Assembly: GCA_035353815.1 (NCBI GenBank)
Contig: DAOQAG010000012.1
Span: 39,968-103,967 of the forward strand
Direction of reading: 5' to 3'
Source: JAKPUX01 sp035353815
GTDB taxonomy: Bacteria; Zhuqueibacterota; Zhuqueibacteria; Residuimicrobiales; Residuimicrobiaceae
Length of the DNA stretch: 64,000 nt
This document shows, piece by piece, positions 18,069-27,073 of this stretch. The position numbers and the translations under genes are program-made. A model generated the notes under the pieces. It worked only from the letters and a program-made list of their open reading frames with translations. It was not told the origin of the DNA and ran no database searches. Each line of letters starts with the position of its first letter. Position 1 is the stretch's first letter.

Positions 18069-21000
18069 ATGGCCTTCGCAAAACTTGCCCTTGAGGGCGA
18101 AACCCTTACCCGCGAAAACTTCGCCACACCCCCCAAAGCAATGGGCATCCTGCCCTTCTGGTTCTGGAACGGCGAGATGCAGGAATCCGAAATGGAGTGG
18201 CAGCTGCGCGAGTATCACGACAAGGGCATCTCCGGATTGTTCATTCACGGCCGCTTCGGCCTCAAGGTGCCCTACCTCTCGCCGCAGTGGTTTGAACGCG
18301 TCCAGTTTGCGGTTAAAAAGGCCCGGGAGATCGGCATCGATATCTGGATCTATGATGAAATGAACTGGCCGAGCGGCACCGCGGAGCGCCAGGTCCTGAA
18401 AAAATGGCCGCACCTCAAGCAGAAATACCTCGAACTGGTGGTGCTGAACGTGGATGGGCCCCTTTTCACCTTTCTCGAGGCGACCGACTCGCGCTATGTC
18501 AATACCGGCGATTCCCGGCCCATCGCCGCCTTCGCCTGCAGTGCGGAGGAGTTCGAGACCGGCATCTCCCGGCTCATCGATCTGACGCCTAACCTCTCCT
18601 TCAACAAGGTCGTGCCCTGGGAGGCGCCTGCCGGCAAGTGGAAGCTGCTTTATTTCCTTGAAAAGGAGATCGACTACTACATCGACACCCTCGATCCGGA
18701 ATCGACCAACCGCTTTCTCGAGCTCACCCACGAGGGCTATAAAAAAGCGGTCGGTCCCGCATTCGGCAATACCGTCCCCGGATTTTATACCGATGAACCG
18801 GCGATGTACTATTATCAGGTCGGCGTCGATAATTACGTCGTGCCCTGGTCCAGCAGGATGTTCAAGATCTTCCGCCAGCGCCGCGGCTACGATCTCAAAC
18901 CCTGGCTGCCCGCCCTCTATGCCGATATGGGCGAAAGGACCGCCAGGGTCCGCTATGATTTCTGGCGCACCCTCACCGAGCAGTATGCCGAGACCTATTA
19001 CCAGCGCATCCGCGACTGGTGTGACGAGAACGGCGTGATCTTTACCGGCCACCTGCTCTTTGAGGAGTGGCTGCGCGGCCACGCCCGCTGCGAAGGCAAT
19101 ATCTTTAAATACCTACAAAAAATGCACCTGATCGGCGTCGATCATCTCTATCCCAAAATCGGCAGCGAGGAGGAACCCGCCGAGCATGTCGCCCTGAAAC
19201 TGGCCAGTTCCGCCGCGCACCACTTTGGCAGCACCCGCCTCCTCTGCGAATCGATGGGCGGAACCTACTGGGATTGCACGCTGGAGCGGATGAAATGGAT
19301 TGCCAACTGGGAGTATGTCCTGGGTGTCAACCTCTTCAACAACCACGGTTACCATTACTCCATCGAAGGCGAACGCAAACGCGATTGGCCGCCGAGCATG
19401 TTCTACCATCATACCTGGTGGAAGTATTACGATCGCTTCACTACGTATATGTCGCGGCTGGGACATGTGCTCTCCGGCGGCCGGCATGTGGCCAAGATTC
19501 TCATCCTCTATCCGCTCAACAGCATCTGGACCAATTACACCCCCCAGCAGCGCAACCGGATCGGAACGCTCATCGAAGCCGATTTCAATTATCTCACCGA
19601 TACCCTGCTCCGTCTTCATCAGGATTTCGATTATGTCGATGAGGAGGTCCTGGCAGGCGCCGATTTTTCCGGCGGCCGCATCCGGATCGCCGCCGAGGAG
19701 TATGAGCTGCTCATCCTGCCGCCGCTGACGCATATCCGGGAGGCGACCTTCGCCGCGATCGAACGCTACGCCCGGGAGGGCGGCCGCATCCTCGCCGACA
19801 CCTTGCTGCCTTTTGAGTTTTTGCAGACGGAAGAACCAACGGCCGCGCCACGGATCCAGGCCCTTTTCGGCGCTGATCCTCAGACGCTGCTGCAGCGTTT
19901 CCTGGCGGGCAGCCCGTTCGCCATTGCGGCGAATCCCGAGAATGAGCGGATCGTCCTGCTCCAGGGCCAGGGTTTGCATCACCATCGCCCCAAGATCGAA
20001 CTGCAGCATCTGCTGCAGTCACTCTTCACCCCGGACGTGATCATTGACAACGAAAGCGTCTTCTGTCTGCACCGGATCAAGGACGGCCATCACCTCTATT
20101 TTCTGGTCAATACCTCGCAGCAGCCGCTCGGAAGGGTGGAGGCGAGCTTTGCCCAGCAGTGTGCGCCGGAACTCTGGAATCCGGAAAGCGGCGCAATCCA
20201 GCCGATCTATCCCTTTCAGGAATCCAGCGGCCGGATTCACCTGGCGCTCGATTTCCCCGCTACCTCAGCCCATCTGGTCGTGTTCACGGGAGCACGCGGC
20301 GGTAGCTACATCAGCGCTACCAACCTGGTGATCGAGCACTATGGGGACAGAAAGGTGAGCGCGTATGCCGACGCAGCGGTCGAACACGCTTTTGTCAGGG
20401 TCGAGGGAGAGGGCGGCTTGCGGGAACTTGCTGCGCCGGCCAAAGCGGTTCTGCCCCCGTTGGCCCTGGGACAACCGGTGGCCTTTGAGCTGGAGGGGGA
20501 GAATGCCCTTTGCCTTTCCCGCTGGAAGATGGCCCTGGCCCGGGAGGTGCCCGGGGAAGAGGTGGTTGTGCAGCCCGATTTTGATGACCAGGCCTGGCTG
20601 GAGGTCACGATGGGCGCCTGGGAGATGCAGTTGCCTCAGGAGCGCGATGAAGAGTCCTATCCCGTCGTACTGTGGTACCGCACGGCATTCGAGATGGCCA
20701 GCCTGCCCCAAACCCTGAAGCTGCTGGTGGATGGATTCAGCGGCAGCGGCCATACGCTCTATATCAACGGCACGGCCGTACGGGATACAGGACAGCGCAG
20801 TGCCCTCGATGCGGAGATTCGCGAGATCGACATCAGGCCGTTCGTGAAACCGGGCCGCAATGTGGTGGCCGTGCAGCTGGTGGTTGAACGGCGCACCGAC
20901 GGCCTCCTTGACCTGCTCAAGCTGGTCGGGAATTTCGCATTGGAAAAAAGAGATGACAGCTGGATCATCACCACCCCGGGTGCGCGCATGGCCGCGGGCG

Positions 21001-21329
21001 ACTGGTGCGCCCAGGGCTACCCCTTCTTTTCGGGCACAGGCTGCTATACCTTTAAATTCGATCTCCCGGCATCCTATGACAGCGGCAAGTTGTTTCTCGA
21101 GGCCGAATGCGGTGAGGATGTGCTTGAGGTGGTCATCAACGAGCACCAGCCCGTCGTCCTGCCCTGGCATCCCTACTGCCTCGATACGACCGGTCTGCTT
21201 CACCCCGGCCGGAACACCGTGCTCCTGAAAGTGACCAATACCCTGATCAACATTTTCGAGGGGGTCTCCAAACCTTCAGGACTGCTGCAAGAACCGTTAC
21301 TCCGCTACAAACCCAGGTATACCTTTTAA
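18069..21329 (+). CDS. GH106-like glycoside hydrolase (putative alpha-L-rhamnosidase), cytoplasmic
   Basis: This 1086-residue protein lacks a signal peptide. The N-terminal half is a TIM-barrel-like catalytic region with 'LPFWFWNGEMQESEMEWQL', 'GISGLFIHGRFGL', 'WIYDEMNWPSG' and 'PGFYTDEPAMY', the pattern of GH106 and related large families. A putative glutamine-amidotransferase-like middle ('YELLILPPLTHI') and C-terminal jelly-roll domains ('SGHTLYINGTAVRD') follow. Acidic residues in 'YDEMNWPSG' and 'CESMGGTYWD' are candidate active-site groups. It would remove terminal sugars, possibly rhamnose, from imported oligosaccharides. The family assignment rests on motif resemblance; substrate is not certain. 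Confidence 0.72.
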   Translation: MAFAKLALEGETLTRENFATPPKAMGILPFWFWNGEMQESEMEWQLREYHDKGISGLFIHGRFGLKVPYLSPQWFERVQFAVKKAREIGIDIWIYDEMNWPSGTAERQVLKKWPHLKQKYLELVVLNVDGPLFTFLEATDSRYVNTGDSRPIAAFACSAEEFETGISRLIDLTPNLSFNKVVPWEAPAGKWKLLYFLEKEIDYYIDTLDPESTNRFLELTHEGYKKAVGPAFGNTVPGFYTDEPAMYYYQVGVDNYVVPWSSRMFKIFRQRRGYDLKPWLPALYADMGERTARVRYDFWRTLTEQYAETYYQRIRDWCDENGVIFTGHLLFEEWLRGHARCEGNIFKYLQKMHLIGVDHLYPKIGSEEEPAEHVALKLASSAAHHFGSTRLLCESMGGTYWDCTLERMKWIANWEYVLGVNLFNNHGYHYSIEGERKRDWPPSMFYHHTWWKYYDRFTTYMSRLGHVLSGGRHVAKILILYPLNSIWTNYTPQQRNRIGTLIEADFNYLTDTLLRLHQDFDYVDEEVLAGADFSGGRIRIAAEEYELLILPPLTHIREATFAAIERYAREGGRILADTLLPFEFLQTEEPTAAPRIQALFGADPQTLLQRFLAGSPFAIAANPENERIVLLQGQGLHHHRPKIELQHLLQSLFTPDVIIDNESVFCLHRIKDGHHLYFLVNTSQQPLGRVEASFAQQCAPELWNPESGAIQPIYPFQESSGRIHLALDFPATSAHLVVFTGARGGSYISATNLVIEHYGDRKVSAYADAAVEHAFVRVEGEGGLRELAAPAKAVLPPLALGQPVAFELEGENALCLSRWKMALAREVPGEEVVVQPDFDDQAWLEVTMGAWEMQLPQERDEESYPVVLWYRTAFEMASLPQTLKLLVDGFSGSGHTLYINGTAVRDTGQRSALDAEIREIDIRPFVKPGRNVVAVQLVVERRTDGLLDLLKLVGNFALEKRDDSWIITTPGARMAAGDWCAQGYPFFSGTGCYTFKFDLPASYDSGKLFLEAECGEDVLEVVINEHQPVVLPWHPYCLDTTGLLHPGRNTVLLKVTNTLINIFEGVSKPSGLLQEPLLRYKPRYTF

Positions 21330-21385
21330 GGGAAGAGCCCTCACCAGAACATTTATACCCGGCAGGACCAAATCAGGAGCATTGC

Positions 21386-21784
21386 ATGAAAAAACAGGGG
21401 ATCTTGAACGCACATCTTTCCTATCTGATTGCCAGAATGGGACATACCGATCGCCTTGTCATCTGCGATTGCGGTCTACCGCTCCCCAAGGAGACCGAGA
21501 TCGTCGACCTGGCGCTGACTAAAAACATACCCACCTTCATGGATACTCTGACGGTCGTACTGGAAGAGCTGCACATCGAAGGTGCCATTGTCGCTGAGGA
21601 GATGGAACAGATCAGCACCCCGCTCTATCGGCAAATGCTCAAGGTGCTGCCCGATGTGCCGCTGCGCAAGGTGACCCATGCCGAGTTCAAGGCCATGTGC
21701 ACCGATGAAGGCATTCTCTTTGTTCGCACCGGCGAGGCCACCTCCTATGCCAATATTATTCTCATCTCCGGCGTTAATTTCTGA
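21386..21784 (+). CDS. rbsD: D-ribose pyranase
   Basis: This 132-residue protein matches RbsD over its whole length: 'ILNAHLSYLIARMGHTDRLVICDCGLPLP', with the catalytic His20, and the C-terminal 'RTGEATSYANIILISGV'. RbsD interconverts pyranose and furanose forms of ribose; some homologues act on fucose (FucU). No ribokinase or ribose transporter is nearby, so it may serve another sugar released here or ribose from the nucleoside hydrolase at 45210. Its TGA overlaps the ATGATG that opens the next frame. Confidence 0.92.
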   Translation: MKKQGILNAHLSYLIARMGHTDRLVICDCGLPLPKETEIVDLALTKNIPTFMDTLTVVLEELHIEGAIVAEEMEQISTPLYRQMLKVLPDVPLRKVTHAEFKAMCTDEGILFVRTGEATSYANIILISGVNF

Positions 21785-21813
21785 TGATGACTAAAAGGGA
21801 AGGCTGCTCCTCC

Positions 21814-23253
21814 ATGAGAAAAAGAACGATCCCCCTTCTGGGTGTGCTTTTGCTTCTCGCGATAAACGCTTTGGCCGCCAGGCCCCACTATGACCGCCTC
21901 TTCAGGCCGGCCAAAACGGCCGATTACCATGTCCCTGTCGGACTTTGCGAGGACTATCCCGAGGAAACGACCACCCTCGAGGGCATACGCAAGGATATGG
22001 CGTTTCTCAAGAAAAGCCATATCGACCTGCTGCGCATCTCCTTCGGTTGGGACGCGATTGAGTCGGTCAAGGATCAATACAACTGGCTTTTCTGGGATGA
22101 TTTCGTCAGGATCGCGGTCGAAGAATACGGCATCACCCTCATCCCCTACGTCTGCTATATGCCGCGCTGGAACTCGACCAAACCGGAGGATAACAACTGG
22201 TTCTGGAATTATCCCCCCGTCGATCCCGGACAGTTCGGTGAGTTCATGAAAGCCCTGGTGACGCGCTACAAAAAGTACATCAAGACCTGGGAGCTGTGGA
22301 ACGAACCTGACATTTGGGTCTATTGGCAGGGAACTCCGGAACAATTTGCGGAAATGATCCGCATCGGGGCCCGTGCCGTCAAGGAGGCCGATCCCAAGGC
22401 CAAAGTGGTCCTGGGCGGCATCGCCTACCGGGAGGAGTTTCTCACCAAAATGTTCCGGGACTACGGCCTGAGCCCCTGGATCGATGTCGTCAACATGCAC
22501 AACTATTTCGAGACCTGGAGCCCGCGGCCGGTCGAGGAGATCGATGATCATATTGCGGCGATGAGCGACGTCATCCGCCAGTACGGCCGCAATCAATCCC
22601 TGTGGATGGCCGAAGTAGGGTACAGCACCTTCCGCCAGGGCAGCAAGATATCCAACGACTATACAGCCTATTACGAGTATGAACACACCCCGGCCTATCA
22701 GGCGGTCGACCTGTTCAAGCGGCTGGCGCTGATCGTCTTGACCGAAAAGATCTCGGCGGTTGCCTGGTATGAGATCTCGGACCTGCCCCCAAGCGATGAG
22801 GTGATCGGCGACGAATACAATAACCGTCATCTTGGCGTGGCCTTCGTTAATTACCTCGCCAAGCCCGCGCAGCAGGCGCTGGTTTTTTTCAATACCCTCT
22901 TTTCACAAAAATACCGGAATATCACGCCGCAGGTGACGGTTTCACGGCTGGATCCTTCGGACAGCCACACGCTGGCCTTCCGCCGCCAGGACGGCAGCGT
23001 GATCCTGGTCAGCTGGCTGCAAACCTGCCTCCCGGCGCATCGCACAGCCGATAGTACCGGTGCCGTGCGCGATGACCGGCATGAGACCTTGTCCGTCGCT
23101 CTGCCCCTGGCCCTCAAAGGCCAGGCCCATCTCTATGATCACCTGGGGAACGAAAAGCCGTTGGCCAGCCTCCGCCGCGAAAAAGGCCGAACACTGGTCG
23201 AGAACATCGAGTTGACCGGCGGCATGGTCAGCATCATCCGGATAGAAAAGTAG
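21814..23253 (+). CDS. Secreted GH39/GH5-like (clan A) glycosidase
   Basis: This is a 479-residue exported TIM-barrel glycosidase. 'TWELWNEPDIW' carries the acid/base glutamate (about E164) after Asn, and 'LWMAEVGYST' the nucleophile (about E267), the clan GH-A spacing. It resembles GH39 beta-xylosidases and related GH5 enzymes. The ATG at 21814 begins a good signal peptide (MRKRTIPLLGVLLLLAINAL) with GGAAGG upstream; an in-frame ATG at 21784 overlapping the rbsD stop would add ten residues. Fits xylan or mixed-glycan cleavage together with the GH10 enzymes. Confidence 0.8.
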   Translation: MRKRTIPLLGVLLLLAINALAARPHYDRLFRPAKTADYHVPVGLCEDYPEETTTLEGIRKDMAFLKKSHIDLLRISFGWDAIESVKDQYNWLFWDDFVRIAVEEYGITLIPYVCYMPRWNSTKPEDNNWFWNYPPVDPGQFGEFMKALVTRYKKYIKTWELWNEPDIWVYWQGTPEQFAEMIRIGARAVKEADPKAKVVLGGIAYREEFLTKMFRDYGLSPWIDVVNMHNYFETWSPRPVEEIDDHIAAMSDVIRQYGRNQSLWMAEVGYSTFRQGSKISNDYTAYYEYEHTPAYQAVDLFKRLALIVLTEKISAVAWYEISDLPPSDEVIGDEYNNRHLGVAFVNYLAKPAQQALVFFNTLFSQKYRNITPQVTVSRLDPSDSHTLAFRRQDGSVILVSWLQTCLPAHRTADSTGAVRDDRHETLSVALPLALKGQAHLYDHLGNEKPLASLRREKGRTLVENIELTGGMVSIIRIEK

Positions 23254-23262
23254 GGAGACACC

Positions 23263-23934
23263 ATGAAACGGTCCGAGATCAATACCTTGCAGCGGGAAGC
23301 ATCCCGTTTTTTTCAGACCCATCACTTTTTCCTCCCGCCTTGGGCTTTTTGGGGCCGGGAGAAGTGGCTGGCCAACAAGGATCAGGCCGGCGAGATTTTT
23401 GCCAACAAGCTGGGCTGGGATTTGACCGATTTCGGCTCCGGGGATTTCTACCGCATCGGCCTGCTGCTCTTCACCCTGCGCAATGGCGCGCCGGAGCAGC
23501 AGGAGGGCAAGAACTATGCGGAAAAGGTGATGATCGTCCGCGAAAACCAGGTGACCCCCTGGCATTTCCACTGGAGCAAGATGGAGGATATCATCAACCG
23601 CGGCGGCGGAAATCTGGTGCTGGAACTCTGCAATGCGACTCCCGAGGAAAAACTGGCGGATACGCCGGTGACCGTTCAGGTTGATGGCCTCACCCGTACC
23701 CTCCCTGCCCGGGGCAAGATCGTGCTGCAGCCGGGCGAAAGCATCAGCCTGCCCGCCTATCTCTATCATAATTTCTATGGTGAATCGGGCAAGGGGAACG
23801 TGCTGGTCGGCGAGGTCTCCAGGGTCAACGATGACGCCCGCGACAACCGGTTCCTCGAACCCACCGGACGCTTTCCGGTCATCGAGGAGGATGAAGCGCC
23901 CCTGTACTCTCTCTGCAATGAATATCCCGTCTGA
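23263..23934 (+). CDS. D-lyxose / D-mannose isomerase (cupin type)
   Basis: This 223-residue cupin matches D-lyxose isomerase (EC 5.3.1.15). The metal site is visible: His101 and His103 in 'WHFHWSK', Glu108 in 'MEDII', and His169 in 'YLYHNFYG'. Enzymes of this family convert D-lyxose to D-xylulose and often D-mannose to D-fructose. A GH92 alpha-mannosidase is in the same cluster, so mannose isomerisation is a natural role; xylulose formation would also fit the xylanases. It starts 9 bp after the preceding stop. Confidence 0.9.
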   Translation: MKRSEINTLQREASRFFQTHHFFLPPWAFWGREKWLANKDQAGEIFANKLGWDLTDFGSGDFYRIGLLLFTLRNGAPEQQEGKNYAEKVMIVRENQVTPWHFHWSKMEDIINRGGGNLVLELCNATPEEKLADTPVTVQVDGLTRTLPARGKIVLQPGESISLPAYLYHNFYGESGKGNVLVGEVSRVNDDARDNRFLEPTGRFPVIEEDEAPLYSLCNEYPV

Positions 23935-23958
23935 GCAGCGGGGCTCAAGGAGCATTTC

Positions 23959-24429
23959 ATGATCCAAGTCACTATACAGCCGGCCACGCCGGAGCGCTTC
24001 GCCGCCTTCGGCCGTCTGGCCCAGCTCTCAGGGGCGGCGCCGACCTCCCACGCCGCCGATTATCAGTTCTGGTCCGATCTGGCGCATTATACGGTGGACG
24101 GAGAGACCGAAATCGGCATCTGCACCGTTTTCCGGACGCCCGCAGCTGGTCTCGCCACCATGGAGCGCCACCTGCGCACCCCGGAGATCCTTATTCCCAT
24201 CGATGCCCCCTTCATCCTGCCGCTGCTGCGCGATGGTGATGCAGCGGGCAAGGCGGCGGCCTTCCGGGTGGAGGTGGGACAAGCGGTGGTGATCGATCCC
24301 GGCATCTGGCACGGCGCCTGCCTGCCCGACGGCCGCGAACGTTCCTCCTATTGGGTGATATTCCGCCGCCATACGCCAGCCCAGGATGTGGAGAAGAAAG
24401 AGATCCCGCTGCTTGAGATTTCCGTGTGA
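23959..24429 (+). CDS. Cupin protein resembling ureidoglycolate lyase (AllA-like)
   Basis: This 156-residue protein has the AllA-family outline: 'ERFAAFGRLAQL' at the N-terminus, 'ERHLRTPEILIPID' in the middle, and 'VEVGQAVVIDPGIWHGACLP' in the cupin core. No other allantoin or purine catabolic gene is present. Its place between a sugar isomerase and glycosidases suggests a sugar-acid or keto-sugar substrate instead. Function is therefore unassigned; the fold assignment is fairly safe. Confidence 0.65.
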   Translation: MIQVTIQPATPERFAAFGRLAQLSGAAPTSHAADYQFWSDLAHYTVDGETEIGICTVFRTPAAGLATMERHLRTPEILIPIDAPFILPLLRDGDAAGKAAAFRVEVGQAVVIDPGIWHGACLPDGRERSSYWVIFRRHTPAQDVEKKEIPLLEISV

Positions 24430-24442
24430 AAGACGCACCCCG

Positions 24443-26104
24443 ATGATGATTGGCAATTCAAAACTCTCACTGTTCTTCGGCGAACAGCCCGATGTCATCA
24501 CCCGGATAGAGACTCCGGATGGCGTCTGCCTGTGCAACGGCGGCCGCCAGAGCTTGCTGATCCGTACCGCGCGCGCGGTCTCTGAACCGGTGCTGCTCGC
24601 CTGCACACGCCGCAGCAACGGCGTCGGAGGACATGCGCAACTCTTTTTCGCTGATGACAGCGGCGCCTGGCGCGCGGAGCTTCGCCTCGACGCCAGCGAG
24701 GCCGGTATCCATTTTCATCTGGAGGCCGCTGCGCCCGAGCCGATCTGGCTGATCGAATGGCGGATCTCGGGTCTGGATCTGGAAGAGGTCATCATTCCCG
24801 CCCTGGGCGGACAACGGCTCACCGCGGCCATGCCGGCAGAGACCGTCCTGAGCTACAAGTATCCCTTCTGGTGGAATGCGCAGTTCGTCATTGGAACGGT
24901 GCAGGAGAGCGGCCTCTGGCTTTCGTCACAGGATGAGAGCGCCGATCTCAAGCTGCTGCGGGTCGGGAGGCACGCTGATGGCTTCGCCTGGAGCTATGGC
25001 TTTGAAACGCCTGCCCCCTTTGCCAACGAGATGGCTGTCGACTGGTGGCTGGATGGTTTCTCCGGGGGGTGGCAGATCCCGGTCGAACGCCATCGCCAAT
25101 GGATGGAACAGGCCTTCAATCTGAAACCGCTGGCGCAGAAAAACAACTTTCCTGCCTGGGCTCGGGGCATCAATTTCATCCTGGAGATGTGGGGCGCACG
25201 CCGGGACCGCCTCGAGCCGATGCATACCTTTGCCCAGATGGCGGAGCGGCTGCAGGAGTGGTCGAAGCTGCACGATCCGGCGGCGACGCTGGTTTACCTC
25301 CCGGGATTTGCCGAGCATGGCATCGATTCCCATGCTCCCGATTATCACCCCAGTCCGCAGTGCGGTGGCGCCGGTGAATTTGGCCGCCTGATCGAGACGG
25401 CGCATCGTCTGGGGTACCGGGTGATGATCCACACCAATGTCCTGGCTATGACCTTCAACCATCCCCTTTTTGCTGATTTTGCCCGGCATCGGGTGGTCGA
25501 CTGCTTCGGCCGGCCGCAGGGATGGGGCCTGGACATGGATGGCGATTGGCTGGCGGAGCCCTATTTCGCCTACATCAATCCCGGGGTCAAGGCCTGGGGC
25601 GATTTGATGACCAGCGTCCTGGGTGAACTTATCCAGACCTATCAGGTCGACGGCATTTTCCTCGATCAGACCCTTCTCGCCTTCAATGTCAGCCAGGGGC
25701 CCAATTTCGTCGCGGGGATGCGCAGCCACATTCGCCGGCTGCAGCAGGCCTTTCCGGAGATTCTCTTCGCCGGCGAGGGCCTCCACGAACAGGTGCTCAA
25801 CCCCCTTCCCATGGCGCAAATCCATGGCCTCGACAGCCTCACCGAAATTCACGGCATGGAGGGGCAAACCTCTTGGCGTTTTGCCCACCCGGTCTCCATG
25901 CACCTCTTCAGCCCCTACTGCTTGATCACTGCGCACTTGCTGACGCGGCACCCCTCGCATCCGCTGTTTTCCTTTCAGGAAAAAGCCTATGCAGAACTCG
26001 GGGTGATCCCTGCCCTGTGCCTGTATGACCATAAACAGCCGCTGGATCTGCCCGAGACCTGGGCGATGATCGAGCGCGCCCGCACCCTGCCGCGGCGGGA
26101 GTAA
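24443..26104 (+). CDS. Putative cytoplasmic TIM-barrel glycosidase
   Basis: This 553-residue protein has no signal peptide. An N-terminal beta-sandwich (about 1-190) precedes a barrel. Typical strand ends are 'VMIHTNVLAM', 'VDGIFLDQTLLAF' (candidate catalytic Asp) and 'EILFAGEGLHEQ' (candidate Glu), as in retaining alpha-glycosidases of the GH36/DUF6259 type. ATG 24443 (or 24446) is chosen; no strong ribosome-binding site is visible. It lies 13 bp behind the cupin gene, so is co-transcribed. Family and substrate are not settled. Confidence 0.6.
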   Translation: MMIGNSKLSLFFGEQPDVITRIETPDGVCLCNGGRQSLLIRTARAVSEPVLLACTRRSNGVGGHAQLFFADDSGAWRAELRLDASEAGIHFHLEAAAPEPIWLIEWRISGLDLEEVIIPALGGQRLTAAMPAETVLSYKYPFWWNAQFVIGTVQESGLWLSSQDESADLKLLRVGRHADGFAWSYGFETPAPFANEMAVDWWLDGFSGGWQIPVERHRQWMEQAFNLKPLAQKNNFPAWARGINFILEMWGARRDRLEPMHTFAQMAERLQEWSKLHDPAATLVYLPGFAEHGIDSHAPDYHPSPQCGGAGEFGRLIETAHRLGYRVMIHTNVLAMTFNHPLFADFARHRVVDCFGRPQGWGLDMDGDWLAEPYFAYINPGVKAWGDLMTSVLGELIQTYQVDGIFLDQTLLAFNVSQGPNFVAGMRSHIRRLQQAFPEILFAGEGLHEQVLNPLPMAQIHGLDSLTEIHGMEGQTSWRFAHPVSMHLFSPYCLITAHLLTRHPSHPLFSFQEKAYAELGVIPALCLYDHKQPLDLPETWAMIERARTLPRRE

Positions 26105-26134
26105 CCCGGATTTCCGATATAAGGAGATAGTACC

Positions 26135-27061
26135 ATGAAGTTAGGTTTTTTAACCGCCTGTTTGCCCAACCTCCCTCTGGAGGATCTGCTCGCCTGGGCC
26201 GCCGGCGCGAGCTTTCAGGCGCTTGAGCTCGCCGCTTGGCCGGTGGCATCGGACCGCGACTATCAGGCGCGGCAGATCGACGCCGCCCGCATGGACCGCG
26301 CCGAGGCGGCGCGGATCAAGGCCCTTTTCGCCCGGCACGGCCTGGCGATATCCGCTCTTGCCTATTACGACAATAATCTTCATCCCGACGCGGAACAGCG
26401 GCGCAGCTTTCATCAACACCTGCGCAAGGTGATCGATGCCGCCGCCCTGCTCGACGCCGGGCTGGTGGGAACCTTTGTCGGCGGCCGGCCGGACCTTTCG
26501 CCGGCGGAAAACATCAAGGAAGCCGGCACGATCTTTCGCGAGATGACCCGGTATGCCGCCGACCGCGGCGTGCGGCTGATGATCGAAAATTGCCCGATGG
26601 AACATTGGGTCCGGTTCGGATTCCCCGGCAATTATGCCTTTTCGCCGGAGCTCTGGAGCGCCTTGTTCAATGAAGTGCCGGCGGAGAATTTCGGACTCAA
26701 CCTCGATCCCTCGCATCTCTACTGGCTCGGCATCGATCCTCTCCAGGCGGTCCGGGACTTTGCGCCGCGGATCTTTCATGCCCATGCCAAGGATACCGAA
26801 ATCCTGACCTCTGGGCGCCAGCAGCACTCCATTCTGGGAACCCAGATCGATCCCCAGCCCTGGAAATCGGGCTGGTGGCGATACCGGCTGCCCGGCCTGG
26901 GGGCCATCGACTGGAGCCGCTTCATTGCCACCTTGCAGGAATGCGGCTACGACCATGCCCTTTCGATCGAACACGAGGACCCGGTTTGGGAGGGGAGCGA
27001 GGAAAAGATCAAACGTGGATTGATCCTGGGGCGGCAGCACCTGACGCCCTTCATTATCTGA
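26135..27061 (+). CDS. Sugar isomerase/epimerase, xylose-isomerase-like TIM barrel
   Basis: This 308-residue protein has a strong AAGGAGATA ribosome site. Metal-binding positions of the AP-endonuclease-2/IolE-like fold are present: 'LMIENCPMEHW', 'GLNLDPSHLYW', 'IFHAHAKDTEI' and 'LSIEHEDPVW'. Members isomerise or epimerise sugars, keto-sugars or inosose. It may convert an uncommon sugar released by the cluster's glycosidases, or act on a product of the dehydrogenase at 10991. The specific reaction cannot be read from sequence. Confidence 0.85.
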   Translation: MKLGFLTACLPNLPLEDLLAWAAGASFQALELAAWPVASDRDYQARQIDAARMDRAEAARIKALFARHGLAISALAYYDNNLHPDAEQRRSFHQHLRKVIDAAALLDAGLVGTFVGGRPDLSPAENIKEAGTIFREMTRYAADRGVRLMIENCPMEHWVRFGFPGNYAFSPELWSALFNEVPAENFGLNLDPSHLYWLGIDPLQAVRDFAPRIFHAHAKDTEILTSGRQQHSILGTQIDPQPWKSGWWRYRLPGLGAIDWSRFIATLQECGYDHALSIEHEDPVWEGSEEKIKRGLILGRQHLTPFII

Positions 27062-27073
27062 GGGCCCATCGAG

